The notes beneath the pieces were generated by a model that was given only the letters and a program-made list of their open reading frames with translations, ran no database searches and was not told the DNA's origin. Source: QZKY01 sp963666295 (GTDB taxonomy: Bacteria; Pseudomonadota; Gammaproteobacteria; Burkholderiales; Burkholderiaceae_D). Taken from it: 64,000 nt of DNA. Position 1 is the stretch's first letter. The number at the start of each line of letters is the position of its first letter. A program made the translations under genes and the position numbers. Location: positions 1,364,001-1,428,000 of the forward strand of contig OY762707.1 in assembly GCA_963666295.1 (NCBI GenBank), given 5' to 3'. This document shows, piece by piece, positions 9,425 through 18,866 of this stretch.

Positions 9425-11275
9425 TTATTGCGCCAAGGCCGAAGAAACTTTCAGCACTTCTTCCACCGTTGTAACGCCCTGCGCCACCTTGGCGGCACCG
9501 GCAATGCGCAAGGGTATCATGCCATCCTTGATGGCTTGCTCGCGTAACTTCGCTTGGTCGGTTTCTTCTCGAATCAGCGCAGCAAAGGCGGGCGTGATAG
9601 TCAGCAATTCGTAAATGCCGGTGCGTCCGAGGAAGCCGGTTTGGCGGCATTCCGGGCAGCCGACCGGACGGTAAACGGTGGTTGGTTTGGGTATGTCCCA
9701 GCCTGCGGTCAGGCCGTTCCAGACGTCATCCAGCATGGTCTCATCGGCTTGCTTGCAATCTGGGCACAGGGTGCGCACCAGGCGTTGCGCCATGATGCCG
9801 GAGAGCGTGGCTTCCAGCAGGTAGAAGGGCACCCCCAGTTCCAGCAGGCGCATGATGGCGGAAGGTGCATCATTCGTATGCAGCGTGGAGAACACCAGAT
9901 GGCCGGTGAGTGCTGCCTGGATTGCCATTTCGGCGGTGCTCAGGTCGCGGATTTCGCCAACCATGATGATGTCGGGGTCCTGACGCATCAATGAGCGTAC
10001 GCCGTCGGCAAAAGTCAGTCCAATGTTGTGCTGCACCTGCATCTGATTGAAACTGCTTTCGACCATTTCAATCGGGTCTTCCACCGTGCAGACATTGACT
10101 TCCGATGTGGCCAGCGTTTTCAGCGTGGTATACAGCGTGGTGGTTTTGCCGGAACCGGTCGGGCCGGTCACGAGGATGATGCCGTGCGGATTCTTTGTGA
10201 GCGTATCCCAGCGCTGGGCGTCGTTGTTCGGGAAGCCGAGTTCAGAAAGCGTCTTGACGACGACGTCCGGATCAAAAATGCGCATTACCAGTTTTTCGCC
10301 AAAAGCAGTCGGTAAAGTCGACAGGCGCAGTTCAATCTCTTGCTGACCGGCAGTCAGGGTTTTGATGCGCCCATCCTGCGGGCGGCGCTTTTCGATGACA
10401 TCCATGCGCCCCAGCAGCTTGATGCGCGCAGTCATCGCCATCATGACGGTGGCGGGCACCTGATAGACCTGGTGCAGTACGCCGTCAATCCGAAAACGAA
10501 TCACGGCAAAGTCGCGTTTCGGTTCCAGGTGGATGTCCGATGCGCGTTGTTCAAACGCGTACTGCCACAGCCAGTCAACGATATTGATGATGTGCTGGTC
10601 GTTGGCATCGACTTGGCGGTTGGTCTTTCCCAACTCCACCAGTTGCTCGAAATTGTTGCGCAGCACCGTATCTTGCCCGTCCTTTTTCTGTGCGTCCTTG
10701 ATGGATTTCGCCAGACTGAAAAACTGGGCAATGTATTGCGCAATTTCCAGCGGGTTGGAAACCACAAGCTTGATCTGACGGCGCGTAATGCGCGAAATTT
10801 CCGCTACCCATTCGATGTCAAATGGCTCGGCGGTGGCAATCACCAGTTCTGAGGGCGTCAACTCTACGGGCAGAATATTGAAGCGGGTGGCGTAGGTAGC
10901 CGACATCACATCCGCGACGCGCGTAAAGTCGATTTTCAAGGGGTCGATTCGGAAGAATGGCAGCGAGGCTTTGTGCGCCAGCCATTCGCTTAGCCAGTCA
11001 AGCGTCAATGCCCTGTGCGGCGGTTGCGCTGATTTCAGTTTGCATTGTGCAATGGCCGTGAGCGGATGCATCGGGCCGGTGGCGTTGCGGTAAATGTATT
11101 GCGCCTGGTTGTAGAGTTTTTTGGTGTCTTCCTGCGGCAGAATGCCGTCCGACATCAGCCACGAAAAAAGTTGCGGCAAATTCAGCATCTTGTTTTGTGG
11201 TGCAGTCATCATTGACGCAACACTTTCTGTTGCGCTTGCGGCGCCCGGCTCAATGGTTTTAGATGTCGTCGTCAT
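9425..11275 (-). CDS. GspE/PilB-family secretion or pilus assembly ATPase
   Basis: Cytoplasmic hexameric ATPase of the type II secretion/type IV pilus extension family, 616 residues. Residues 100-190 form a partial MshEN-like N-domain. The ATPase core has Walker A G-P-T-G-S-G-K-T-T-T (371-380), the Asp box T-V-E-D-P-I-E (397-403), the Walker B region D-P-D-I-I-M-V-G-E (433-441) and the His box L-T-G-H-L-V-F-S-T-L-H-T. The zinc-binding cysteines are C504/C507 and C540/C543. No pilC or pilD partner lies beside it; the neighbour is a spermidine-synthase-like gene 10 bases upstream. It may be a second PilB-like ATPase or a type II secretion E protein, and the sequence alone does not decide. Confidence 0.88.
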   Translation of the reverse strand: MTTTSKTIEPGAASATESVASMMTAPQNKMLNLPQLFSWLMSDGILPQEDTKKLYNQAQYIYRNATGPMHPLTAIAQCKLKSAQPPHRALTLDWLSEWLAHKASLPFFRIDPLKIDFTRVADVMSATYATRFNILPVELTPSELVIATAEPFDIEWVAEISRITRRQIKLVVSNPLEIAQYIAQFFSLAKSIKDAQKKDGQDTVLRNNFEQLVELGKTNRQVDANDQHIINIVDWLWQYAFEQRASDIHLEPKRDFAVIRFRIDGVLHQVYQVPATVMMAMTARIKLLGRMDVIEKRRPQDGRIKTLTAGQQEIELRLSTLPTAFGEKLVMRIFDPDVVVKTLSELGFPNNDAQRWDTLTKNPHGIILVTGPTGSGKTTTLYTTLKTLATSEVNVCTVEDPIEMVESSFNQMQVQHNIGLTFADGVRSLMRQDPDIIMVGEIRDLSTAEMAIQAALTGHLVFSTLHTNDAPSAIMRLLELGVPFYLLEATLSGIMAQRLVRTLCPDCKQADETMLDDVWNGLTAGWDIPKPTTVYRPVGCPECRQTGFLGRTGIYELLTITPAFAALIREETDQAKLREQAIKDGMIPLRIAGAAKVAQGVTTVEEVLKVSSALAQ

Positions 11276-11285
11276 TTGCTTAAGG

Positions 11286-12044
11286 TCAGCTTGAATAATG
11301 TGATTTCAGGCCACTCACCCATTTCCTTGCAGGGAGCCCCGTTGCTTCTTCGACTTCCATGGCGCGATCATACAGGGTCTGGAAATCCAGTTCTTGTCCA
11401 TTCTTAAAGGCAAACGCCACAATATTGCCCGCGTCAATTTCCGGCAGGCACAGTACGCGATCAAAAATGGCTTCCATCACGCGCAGATTCTTGTCATAAC
11501 TGGGGTGATCGCCAAACAGATTAACGGCCATGATGCCGTCCGGCTTGAGGCAATCGGCACAGGCAGCATAAAACCCTGGGCTGTCCAGCACCGGACCACG
11601 CGCTTCGGCGTCATACAAATCCACTTGCAGAATATCGACTTTGCCGTGATGTGCAGCGTCGCAGACGTATTCCATGGCATCCATGGGCATGACGTTTAGT
11701 CGCGCGTCGTTGGGCGGCAGTTTGAACATCGCGCGGCAAATGCTGATGACTTCGGGGTTGATTTCAACGGTCGTAACGAATGCTTCAGGCAGATGGTGAT
11801 AGCAGAATTTGGTTAGTGCGGCCGTGCCGAGGCCAAGCTGAACGATTCGTTCCGGTCGGTCTTGAAACAGCATCCACGCCATCATTTGCTGGACGTACTC
11901 CAACTCTGGCCAGTCGGGTCGCTTGATGCGCATGGCACCCTGAATCCATTCCGAGCCGAAATGCAGATAGCGAACGCCACCGGATTCGGAAAGGGTAATG
12001 GGAGCGAATTGCGATTTTCTGGCTGAGCGCCTGAATTTGGCCAT
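11286..12044 (-). CDS. Spermidine synthase-like methyltransferase-fold protein
   Basis: A 252-residue protein of the spermine/spermidine synthase family (Rossmann-fold aminopropyl/methyltransferase). The glycine-rich motif I reads V-Q-L-G-L-G-T-A-A-L-T, followed by the acidic E-I-N-P-E-V at the end of the second strand and D-A-M-E-Y. The catalytic stretch of true SpeE (D-S/T-x-D-P) is here D-L-Y-D-A-E, and no N-terminal putrescine-binding beta-sheet domain is present. Polyamine synthesis is therefore not assured. It ends 10 bases before the GspE-like ATPase and is divergent from murJ. Confidence 0.78.
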   Translation of the reverse strand: MAKFRRSARKSQFAPITLSESGGVRYLHFGSEWIQGAMRIKRPDWPELEYVQQMMAWMLFQDRPERIVQLGLGTAALTKFCYHHLPEAFVTTVEINPEVISICRAMFKLPPNDARLNVMPMDAMEYVCDAAHHGKVDILQVDLYDAEARGPVLDSPGFYAACADCLKPDGIMAVNLFGDHPSYDKNLRVMEAIFDRVLCLPEIDAGNIVAFAFKNGQELDFQTLYDRAMEVEEATGLPARKWVSGLKSHYSS

Positions 12045-12134
12045 ATGACTGTGCTACTTAAGCTTAATTTGGGTTTGTGGTCAGAAGCTTTCCATTATGG
12101 CGGGCTGTGCTGCCAATAGGCAAGCATAGGACAG

Positions 12135-12148
12135 TATAATCAGGCCGC
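12135..12148 (+). promoter_or_regulatory. Candidate -10 element just before murJ
   Basis: A perfect TATAAT lies at 12135-12140, eight bases before the murJ ATG. If used, the transcript would start around 12146-12148, giving a nearly leaderless mRNA. No convincing -35 is visible at 16-18 bases upstream, and no Shine-Dalgarno sequence precedes the ATG. Confidence 0.4.
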
Positions 12149-13699
12149 ATGAACCTGTTGAAAGCACTCGCTACCATCTCCAGCATGACCATGTTGTCGC
12201 GCATCACCGGCTTGATCCGCGAGGTGCTGATTGCACGCGCCTTTGGCGCATCAGGCCTCACCGATGCGTTTTTTGTGGCGTTTCGCATTCCCAACCTGTT
12301 GCGGCGCCTGTTTGCGGAAGGGGCGTTTTCGCAAGCCTTCGTGCCGATTCTGGCCGAGTATAAAAACCAGCAGGGCGAAGCTGAAACGCGCAAGCTGGTC
12401 GATTACGTTGCGTCCGCTTTGTTCTGGTCTTTGTTTGCCACCTGTGTCGTGGGCATGATCGCGGCACCGATCGTCGTGCTGGCGATTGCAACCGGCTTGA
12501 AATCAGATTCAATGGCATTCGATGCGTCAGTCATGATGACACGCATCATGTTCCCGTACATTGGCTTCATGTCGCTGGTCGCGCTGGCGGGTGGCGTGCT
12601 CAATACCTGGCGTGAATTCCGCATTCCCGCATTTACGCCGGTGCTGCTGAATATTTCGTTCATTGTGGCCGCGCTGTTTGTTGCGCCACAACTGGAACAA
12701 CCGATCTACGCGCTCGCATTCGCCGTATTTGTGGGTGGCGTGTTGCAACTGGGGATACAGGTGCCGGCGCTGATCAAGATCGGCATGCTGCCGCGCCTTT
12801 CCTTGAACCCGATCGCGCCTTTTCGCAATGCCGGCGTGAAACGTGTGATCAGGCAGATGGTGCCTGCGACCTTTGCGGTTTCGGTGGCGCAAATCAGCTT
12901 GATGATCAATACCAATATTGCGTCACATCTGGACAAGGGCAGCGTTTCCTGGATTTCCTATGCGGATCGGCTGATGGAATTTCCAGCGGCCTTGCTGGGC
13001 GTGGCATTGGGCACGATTCTGTTGCCAAGTCTGTCCAAGGCGCACACCGAAGGGGATCAGGCAGAATATTCTGCCTTGCTGGATTGGGGGCTGCGTCTGA
13101 TCTTTCTGCTGGCCTTGCCTGCTGCCGTGATGATGCTGACGATTTCCACCCCGATGACCGCAGTGCTTTTCCATTACGGCAAGTTTGGTACACAGGATGT
13201 CGTGATGACCGGGCAGGCAGTGATTGCGTATGGGGTCGGGTTGATCGGCGTGATTCTGGTGCGGGTGCTGGCACCAGGATTTTATGCCAAGCAAGATATC
13301 AAGACGCCGGTCAAGATCGCGGTTGGCGTGCTGATCGCCACGCAAGCGATGAATGCGGCGTTCGTGCCTTTTTTTGCACATGCCGGACTGGCACTGGCGA
13401 TTGGGCTGGGCGGTTGCATCAACGCGATTTTTTTGTACTGGGGCTTGCGCCGCCGAGGGATATACACGCCGCTTGCGGGCTGGCTACCGTTTTTAATGAA
13501 ACTGGTTTGTGCTTTGACCTTGCTGGGCGCAACCGCATGGTGGGGAGCGGGCCAGTTTGACTGGCTGGCACTGCAGACCCAGCCACTGATGCGCGTGGGC
13601 GCGCTATCTCTGGTGATGGCTGGCTGCGGCGTGGTTTATTTCGGTGCGTTGCTGGCCTTGGGTTTCCGTATTCGGGATTTCAGGCGCACCGGTCTGTGA
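12149..13699 (+). CDS. murJ: Lipid II flippase MurJ (MviN)
   Basis: Inner-membrane MOP-superfamily protein that flips lipid-linked peptidoglycan precursor to the periplasmic face. The 516 residues contain about fourteen hydrophobic spans. The N-terminus has the signature S-R-I-T-G-L-I-R-E-V, A-F-G-A-S-G-L-T-D-A-F-F-V-A-F-R-I-P-N and R-R-L-F-A-E-G-A-F-S-Q-A-F-V-P. Charged cavity residues Arg18, Arg24 and Arg52-like positions sit in these motifs. It is transcribed alone, with convergent porin transcription downstream. Confidence 0.97.
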   Translation: MNLLKALATISSMTMLSRITGLIREVLIARAFGASGLTDAFFVAFRIPNLLRRLFAEGAFSQAFVPILAEYKNQQGEAETRKLVDYVASALFWSLFATCVVGMIAAPIVVLAIATGLKSDSMAFDASVMMTRIMFPYIGFMSLVALAGGVLNTWREFRIPAFTPVLLNISFIVAALFVAPQLEQPIYALAFAVFVGGVLQLGIQVPALIKIGMLPRLSLNPIAPFRNAGVKRVIRQMVPATFAVSVAQISLMINTNIASHLDKGSVSWISYADRLMEFPAALLGVALGTILLPSLSKAHTEGDQAEYSALLDWGLRLIFLLALPAAVMMLTISTPMTAVLFHYGKFGTQDVVMTGQAVIAYGVGLIGVILVRVLAPGFYAKQDIKTPVKIAVGVLIATQAMNAAFVPFFAHAGLALAIGLGGCINAIFLYWGLRRRGIYTPLAGWLPFLMKLVCALTLLGATAWWGAGQFDWLALQTQPLMRVGALSLVMAGCGVVYFGALLALGFRIRDFRRTGL

Positions 13700-13734
13700 G
13701 TCTGCTGACGCCGGACTTTTTTCTGAAGAGATGC

Positions 13735-13765
13735 AATAAAAAACGACCGCCCGAAGGCGGTCGTT
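13735..13765 (-). terminator. Rho-independent terminator of the porin gene
   Basis: A perfect 10-bp stem (13742-13751 with 13756-13765) closes a TTCG tetraloop when read on the minus strand and is followed by a T-rich tail. It lies 30 bases past the porin stop. On the plus strand there is no U tract, so it serves the porin rather than murJ. Confidence 0.92.
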
Positions 13766-13795
13766 GATGAAGCATGGTTCTAAACGCTAAATCGA

Positions 13796-14926
13796 TTAGA
13801 ACTTGTGCTGCAGACGGACGGAGAAGCCGGAGATCTTGCCGCCTTCTTGCAACTCGACAGCTTCTGAGCCTACAGACCAAACGCTTTCACCATACGCGCC
13901 GTAACCAGCATCGTTTGTGTATGCGCCGTTTACATCATTTTTCAGGTAGGAGTAGATGCCTTGAATGCTGGTACGCTTGGACAGCTTGTAGTTCACGCCC
14001 AGATTCCAGGCTTTGGCACCGCTTTCCTCTTTGCCCTCGAAATCGCCCGCGTTGATGTAGCTGGCCATCAGTGTGGTATTGCCATTCAGTGCGAAGTCAG
14101 CACCTAAGAAAAATGCATTTCTGTCTGCATCTCCGTCAGCCCAAGGGCTGCCAAATGTTGGACGTTCCGCTTTTTCATAGAGGGCTTTCAGTTTGATTGC
14201 ATCGATCTGGTAGGACGCACCAACTTTCCAGAATTTGGCTTCCTGGTCGTCATCGCCGTTCACATTGCTCTGCTTTTCATAAGCTGCCAGCACATTCAAT
14301 GGGCCGTTATCATAAGTTGCGCCAACGCCCCATGCCTTGGTGGTTTCATCAGCACTGCCGTCCAGCGTGTAGTTGGCCATGACTTTGATGCCATTCATGC
14401 ATGGAGAAACATACTTGACGGTTTTGCTGTCACGATTGTTGGCGTCAGCAGCGAAATAGTTGCCACCCCAACCATCAACGACGGAAGGTGCCATGCCCAT
14501 GATGCTGTTGTAGTCACCGATGGTGTCACCGAAGGCGTCATACTTGCTGGAGATGGTTTTGTACGTGGTGTCGATCTTGCCGAACATCACGGAACCGAAG
14601 TCACCTTTCAGGCCAACGTAAGCATCGCGAGAACCATCAAAACCATTCCCGTCAACGATGTTGAAATAGGATTCCAGCTTGAAGATGGCTTGCAGGCCGT
14701 TACCCAGATCTTCGGAGCCTTTGAAGCCAATGCGGCTGGCATTGTCGTTCATGTTGGTGTAGTCCTCATCCAACGCTGGCTGACTAGAAAGCCCGGATTT
14801 AGCTGGCGCTTTCACTGTCATGAAGTCGTATGAAGGCTGGAGCTGGCCGTAGATAGTGACGTTGCTGGCTTGCGCTGCGCCGGCGACCATGCCGAGTGTT
14901 GCCAGTGCGATTAAAGTTTTTTTCAT
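13796..14926 (-). CDS. Gram-negative outer-membrane porin
   Basis: A 376-residue general porin of the betaproteobacterial type (trimeric 16-strand beta barrel for passive diffusion of small polar solutes). The signal peptide M-K-K-T-L-I-A-L-A-T...A-Q-A is cleaved before Ser21, followed by S-N-V-T-I-Y-G. The barrel begins with strands carrying N-D-N-A-S-R-I-G-F-K-G-S-E-D-L-G-N-G-L, and the chain ends with the outer-membrane sorting signature ...R-L-Q-H-K-F (C-terminal Phe). An AGAGG ribosome site precedes the ATG. It is monocistronic, with a strong terminator, as expected for an abundant protein. Confidence 0.95.
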   Translation of the reverse strand: MKKTLIALATLGMVAGAAQASNVTIYGQLQPSYDFMTVKAPAKSGLSSQPALDEDYTNMNDNASRIGFKGSEDLGNGLQAIFKLESYFNIVDGNGFDGSRDAYVGLKGDFGSVMFGKIDTTYKTISSKYDAFGDTIGDYNSIMGMAPSVVDGWGGNYFAADANNRDSKTVKYVSPCMNGIKVMANYTLDGSADETTKAWGVGATYDNGPLNVLAAYEKQSNVNGDDDQEAKFWKVGASYQIDAIKLKALYEKAERPTFGSPWADGDADRNAFFLGADFALNGNTTLMASYINAGDFEGKEESGAKAWNLGVNYKLSKRTSIQGIYSYLKNDVNGAYTNDAGYGAYGESVWSVGSEAVELQEGGKISGFSVRLQHKF

Positions 14927-15118
14927 TTTTTTCCTCTTTAAGTGGGGGTGCTAAATGATAATTTGTTGCTTGTGTTACCAAGCACTTGAACAGTATGTAA
15001 CAAACGTCCTAATTTGTAAAAAATTGTAAGAGGGATCCCTACAGAGATGTCTCGTTTTTGACACAATGAGTACGTCAGTGTCTGACTGGCCTAAAAACAT
15101 TTATCAGGATATGGGTGA

Positions 15119-15469
15119 TCAGAGGGTGATCAGTCGTGCCGCAGCCGTTTGCGCTTCAATGAGCTGCGCCATGCTGCCCAAATCGCCAATGGCCAGTTGA
15201 TCCGTCAGGCCATAATGCGCCAGGCTGGTCTGACAACTCATTATCCTGACTTCGGCATCGAGCAGTTTTTGCAGTTCCGGCAGGCAAGGCGAGCCAGTCA
15301 CCGTCAATTTCACGCCATCCGCACAAAACAGGATGGTTTGCGGGAATTGCCCGAGCTCTTCCAGAGAGCGGAAATAATCCGAGGCAAGTTGGTGACGCAG
15401 GCTGGAATCGGCATTGCCGAAGCCATCCTTGTCAAACAGGATAACGCTTGAAGCGAGTTGGTTGATCAT
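15119..15469 (-). CDS. DsrE-like protein resembling the YedF C-terminal domain
   Basis: A 116-residue soluble protein of the DsrE/DsrF-like superfamily. The best resemblance is to the C-terminal half of selenium-metabolism protein YedF: G-V-K-L-T-V-T-G-S followed by C-Q-T-S-L-A-H-Y-G-L (Cys79) and a final I-G-D-L-G-S-M-A segment. The TusA/SirA-like half of YedF is absent, and the usual second cysteine of C-G-T-C is Ser82. The role is probably sulfur or selenium transfer, or simply persulfide binding; the partner is unknown. It lies between the porin and a glutathione transferase, transcribed away from the latter. Confidence 0.65.
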   Translation of the reverse strand: MINQLASSVILFDKDGFGNADSSLRHQLASDYFRSLEELGQFPQTILFCADGVKLTVTGSPCLPELQKLLDAEVRIMSCQTSLAHYGLTDQLAIGDLGSMAQLIEAQTAAARLITL

Positions 15470-15668
15470 AATCGGCTTTTACTTATTTTTATAATGCGCT
15501 TTTAATTCTGCTGACAGCAGCTCGTTTTTTTGGTGGCTTGTATTCCAGCCTGAGCTTAATTCTAGGCCATACCAGCCCCTTCACATTGCTGTCTGCTTAT
15601 GATGTAAAACAAGAAAATACGATTTATTGGCAAGAATCAAACTTATCCATCACAGGAGGACCTTTTTG

Positions 15669-16283
15669 ATGAAGCTGTATTACTTTCCCGGTGCTTGCTC
15701 ACTGGCTCCCCACATCGTGTTGTGTGCCTTGGATTGTCCGTATGCGCTGGAGCGCGTCAATCTGGCCAAAAAAGTAACTGAAAGCGGCGAGGATTTTTTT
15801 TCAATCAACCCGAAAGGCTTTGTGCCGGTTTTGCAACTGGATGATGGGCAAGTGCTGACGGAAGGACCTGTCATCTTGCAGTTTCTGGCTGATCAGGTGC
15901 CAGACAAGAATCTGGTGCCGCTGGCAGGCAGCATGGCGCGCTATCGGGTCATGGAATGGCTGAACTATATTTCCAGCGACTTGCAAAAAGGCTTTGCACC
16001 GCTGTTCAACCCGGAAACCAATGACGCCACGCGCATTACCGTGCACACGAATCTGGGCGGGCATTTCGACATCATTGCGGCACAGCTGCAAGAAACGCCA
16101 TTTATCGTCGGTGACCGGTTTACTGTTGCTGATGCCTTGCTATTTACCGTGCTGAACTGGGCGCAATATGTTGAATTGAGCCTCGATCGCTGGCCGGTAC
16201 TGCAATTGTATCTGACAAAAATCGCTGACATGCCGGCGGTTAAACAGGCGATGGCTGAAGAGGATTTGCTGAGCGGTAATTGA
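15669..16283 (+). CDS. Beta-class glutathione S-transferase
   Basis: A 204-residue cytosolic glutathione transferase with thioredoxin-like N-domain M-K-L-Y-Y-F-P-G-A-C and helical C-domain. Cys10 is in the position of the beta-class catalytic cysteine, which can form a mixed disulfide with glutathione. N-P-K-G-F-V-P-V-L (cis-Pro) and T-E-G-P-V-I-L form the glutathione site. The start was chosen at the ATG behind AGGAGGACC; the open frame extends 14 codons upstream without similarity. It has its own terminator. Confidence 0.93.
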   Translation: MKLYYFPGACSLAPHIVLCALDCPYALERVNLAKKVTESGEDFFSINPKGFVPVLQLDDGQVLTEGPVILQFLADQVPDKNLVPLAGSMARYRVMEWLNYISSDLQKGFAPLFNPETNDATRITVHTNLGGHFDIIAAQLQETPFIVGDRFTVADALLFTVLNWAQYVELSLDRWPVLQLYLTKIADMPAVKQAMAEEDLLSGN

Positions 16284-16317
16284 CGGTTTTGCTTTCTTTC
16301 TTCCATATGCCCGAATG

Positions 16318-16350
16318 CGCGCGCCCTTTGTTGGTGCGCGTTTTGTTTTT
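16318..16350 (+). terminator. Rho-independent terminator after the glutathione transferase gene
   Basis: An 8-bp GC stem (16318-16325 with 16333-16340, one G-T pair) with a 7-base loop is followed by a TTTTGTTTTT tract, 34 bases after the stop codon. Confidence 0.88.
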
Positions 16351-16498
16351 CTGGTCAAAAAGTCGTGTTGAGGCAGTCGCATTTCCCCATAAAGGTGCGT
16401 CATGAGGAGGTATTGGCAAAAGCCTGCTTTTCAAACCATTGCTGTGACTGGTCTGCAATTTGCTTATGTTGAAGTTCAAATAAACAGGAAGCGAAAAA

Positions 16499-18784
16499 AT
16501 GAGCGTGGTAAGAAAAAAAGTCGGTTTTTTGAAGATGCCTGGCGATTCTGATGAGACGTTGCCTTCGCAGAAGCTGAAGCCAATGCTGGTCAAAGCGGTT
16601 TTGACTGATCCGGTTGAAAAGGCGGTGTCTTTTGGACGTTGGTGGTATGACCCTGGAACACAGCAACTTCTGTTGTCTTCCGTTAGTGCCGGTTTCCTGA
16701 GCGTGGAGGCAGGCTTGCATGATCGCGTGGAAGCCTGTTTTACACAAGTGATGCCGGATGATGTTTTGATGTTGCTGGTGGCGCTGGAAAATGGCAGCAA
16801 ACCAGGCGGCACCATGGATTGCGACTTTCGTGTCATCAATGAGCTGGATGGCATGCGCTGGTTGCGCATGATGTCCTTGCCGCAAATGACCTCTGGTCTT
16901 TTGGGCGGCATTCTGATCAATACCACCGCTTCAAGACATGCGTCGATGCGTGAACGTATCGGTTTTGAGTCAACGCAGTATCTGGTGGGTGCGCAAAAAC
17001 TGAGTGAGGCACTGACGCGCGTCATTCAGTCCGTTTGTGAGAATCTCGGCTGGGAGTGGGGCGCTTACTGGTCGGTTGAGGTAGACGAAAAAGGCGAATC
17101 TTATCTGGAATGCAAGCACTACTGGCACGATCCTGCCTATGCACTTTCGTTCTTTACCCAGAAAAGTCGCCAGATGCGTATCGGCTCTGGCGAAGAGCTG
17201 GTTGGCCATGTCTGGCAGACCGGCAGGCCCAGCTGGGTTGAGGGCCATCATGTTGGCGCAAATTGTCCGCGCTCTCAAACGGCGATAGAAAGTGGCTTGC
17301 AATCCGGCTATGCCTTTCCGGTAGCGTACATGATGGACGATGGTGCGCATCACCGGCCAGGTGTGCTGGAATTCTTCAGCAGCTTGTCTCGCCAGCGAGA
17401 GGCGCAGTTGCCGAATCTTTCCAGCGCGATCGGGATGCTGGTTGCGCAAACCGTGCAGCGCATGGAGCAAACGGAAATCATTCGCCGGATGGCGCAAATT
17501 GATGAAATGACGGAGCTGGCCAACCGGCGTCATTTTCATAGCCTGGTTAATTTGGCCTGTCTGGAAGCGGCTGAAAAAAGGACGACGTTCGGATTGCTAT
17601 TCGTTGATCTGGATCATTTCAAGCCGATTAACGATGCTTTCGGTCACGATGCGGGTAATGTCGTGTTGAGCGAGTTTTCACGCAGGCTGATGGCGTTAGT
17701 CCCGCCGGGTAGCCATATTGGGCGGCTTGGCGGTGATGAGTTCGCCATTCTGTCGCCGCCGATCAGCTCACAGGCGGAGTTAACAAGTCTCGCGGAGGAA
17801 GTGCTGGAAGCAGCGAATCTCCCTTTCGTGTTTGGCGGTAGAGAATTGCTGGTTTCTGCCAGTATTGGGATTAGCGTGTACCCAGAAAACGGGGCAACGA
17901 CACCAGAACTGTTGCGCACGGCGGACGCCGCCATGTATCGCAGCAAGAATGGCGGGCGCAATGCTTACCATTTCTTTTCCGGTGCGGTGCCGTCTGCGCA
18001 AACAGCCCATGTTCAGAAACTGTCGATGGAAATAGCCTTGCATCAGGCGCTGGATAAAAAAGAATTGTTTCTTGAATACCAGCCCATTTTTGACAGTTTC
18101 GGCCACCGGGTGAAGGCCGTCGAAGCTTTGCTTCGTTGGCGTCGCGATGATGGTGAATTGGTGCGCCCAGATGCGTTCGTTCCGGTTGCCGAGCAGAGCC
18201 AGTTGATTGTGCAGATTGGGCGCTGGGTATTAAAACAGGCGTGTAACGATCTGGTGCACATGCATGATGCAGGCTTGGATGGGTTGCAGGTGAATGTCAA
18301 TATGGCGGCGACGGAGTTTCTGAGCGGTCGCTTGCCCGAGGAGGCGCAACAACTGGCTGAGGAAGTGGGCCTTGATCCCAGTCATGTCTGTCTTGAATTG
18401 ACCGAGGGTATGGTGATGCGTCAGGCTGACAAGGTTATTCCCATCATGCAGCAATTGCGGAAGCAGGGTTTTCATATCAGCCTGGATGATTTCGGCATGG
18501 GGCATTCATCGCTTTCGCGCTTGAAAACGCTGCCTATTTCTTCGCTGAAGATTGACCGTTCGTTTGTCAGGGGCATACCCGGAGACTGTGGTGATTGCGC
18601 CATCGTGCGCACGATTTTCGATCTCGGACAGCACATGAAATTGCAAGTGATTGCAGAAGGCGTCGAGACAGATGCGCAGTTGGGATTTCTCCAACAGTTT
18701 GGATATCCGATGATCCAGGGTTTTTTGCTAGGGCGTCCAATGCCGCTGGAAAAATTGCTTGCACTGTACGGCCGGAAAAACTGA
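16499..18784 (+). CDS. GGDEF-EAL cyclic-di-GMP signalling protein with GAF sensor
   Basis: A 761-residue soluble protein predicted to make and/or break cyclic di-GMP. The order is a weak PAS-like N-domain (about 40-150), a GAF domain (about 160-320), GGDEF (about 330-495) and EAL (about 510-757). The GGDEF signature R-L-G-G-D-E-F is intact, but no RxxD inhibitory site lies five residues ahead. The EAL domain has K-A-V-E-A-L-L-R-W, L-E-L-T-E-G, L-D-D-F-G-M-G-H-S-S-L (usually DDFGTGYSSL), L-K-I-D-R and E-G-V-E-T, so both domains look catalytically competent. There are no membrane spans. An AGGAAGC ribosome site precedes the ATG. It is followed 82 bases later by the CheW-domain gene. Confidence 0.92.
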   Translation: MSVVRKKVGFLKMPGDSDETLPSQKLKPMLVKAVLTDPVEKAVSFGRWWYDPGTQQLLLSSVSAGFLSVEAGLHDRVEACFTQVMPDDVLMLLVALENGSKPGGTMDCDFRVINELDGMRWLRMMSLPQMTSGLLGGILINTTASRHASMRERIGFESTQYLVGAQKLSEALTRVIQSVCENLGWEWGAYWSVEVDEKGESYLECKHYWHDPAYALSFFTQKSRQMRIGSGEELVGHVWQTGRPSWVEGHHVGANCPRSQTAIESGLQSGYAFPVAYMMDDGAHHRPGVLEFFSSLSRQREAQLPNLSSAIGMLVAQTVQRMEQTEIIRRMAQIDEMTELANRRHFHSLVNLACLEAAEKRTTFGLLFVDLDHFKPINDAFGHDAGNVVLSEFSRRLMALVPPGSHIGRLGGDEFAILSPPISSQAELTSLAEEVLEAANLPFVFGGRELLVSASIGISVYPENGATTPELLRTADAAMYRSKNGGRNAYHFFSGAVPSAQTAHVQKLSMEIALHQALDKKELFLEYQPIFDSFGHRVKAVEALLRWRRDDGELVRPDAFVPVAEQSQLIVQIGRWVLKQACNDLVHMHDAGLDGLQVNVNMAATEFLSGRLPEEAQQLAEEVGLDPSHVCLELTEGMVMRQADKVIPIMQQLRKQGFHISLDDFGMGHSSLSRLKTLPISSLKIDRSFVRGIPGDCGDCAIVRTIFDLGQHMKLQVIAEGVETDAQLGFLQQFGYPMIQGFLLGRPMPLEKLLALYGRKN

Positions 18785-18866
18785 ATTTCCCTTTTAAAAA
18801 ATGCACCCCCCATGAGCGGGGTTGGCTTGGCATTTCCAAAATTTAATTTACTTAAGTGAGCTTGTT

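Noticed and set aside
18799..18836. C-rich/G-rich hairpin between the GGDEF-EAL and CheW genes as a terminator
   Set aside because: The stem is only about five pairs and no U tract follows, so cotranscription remains possible.
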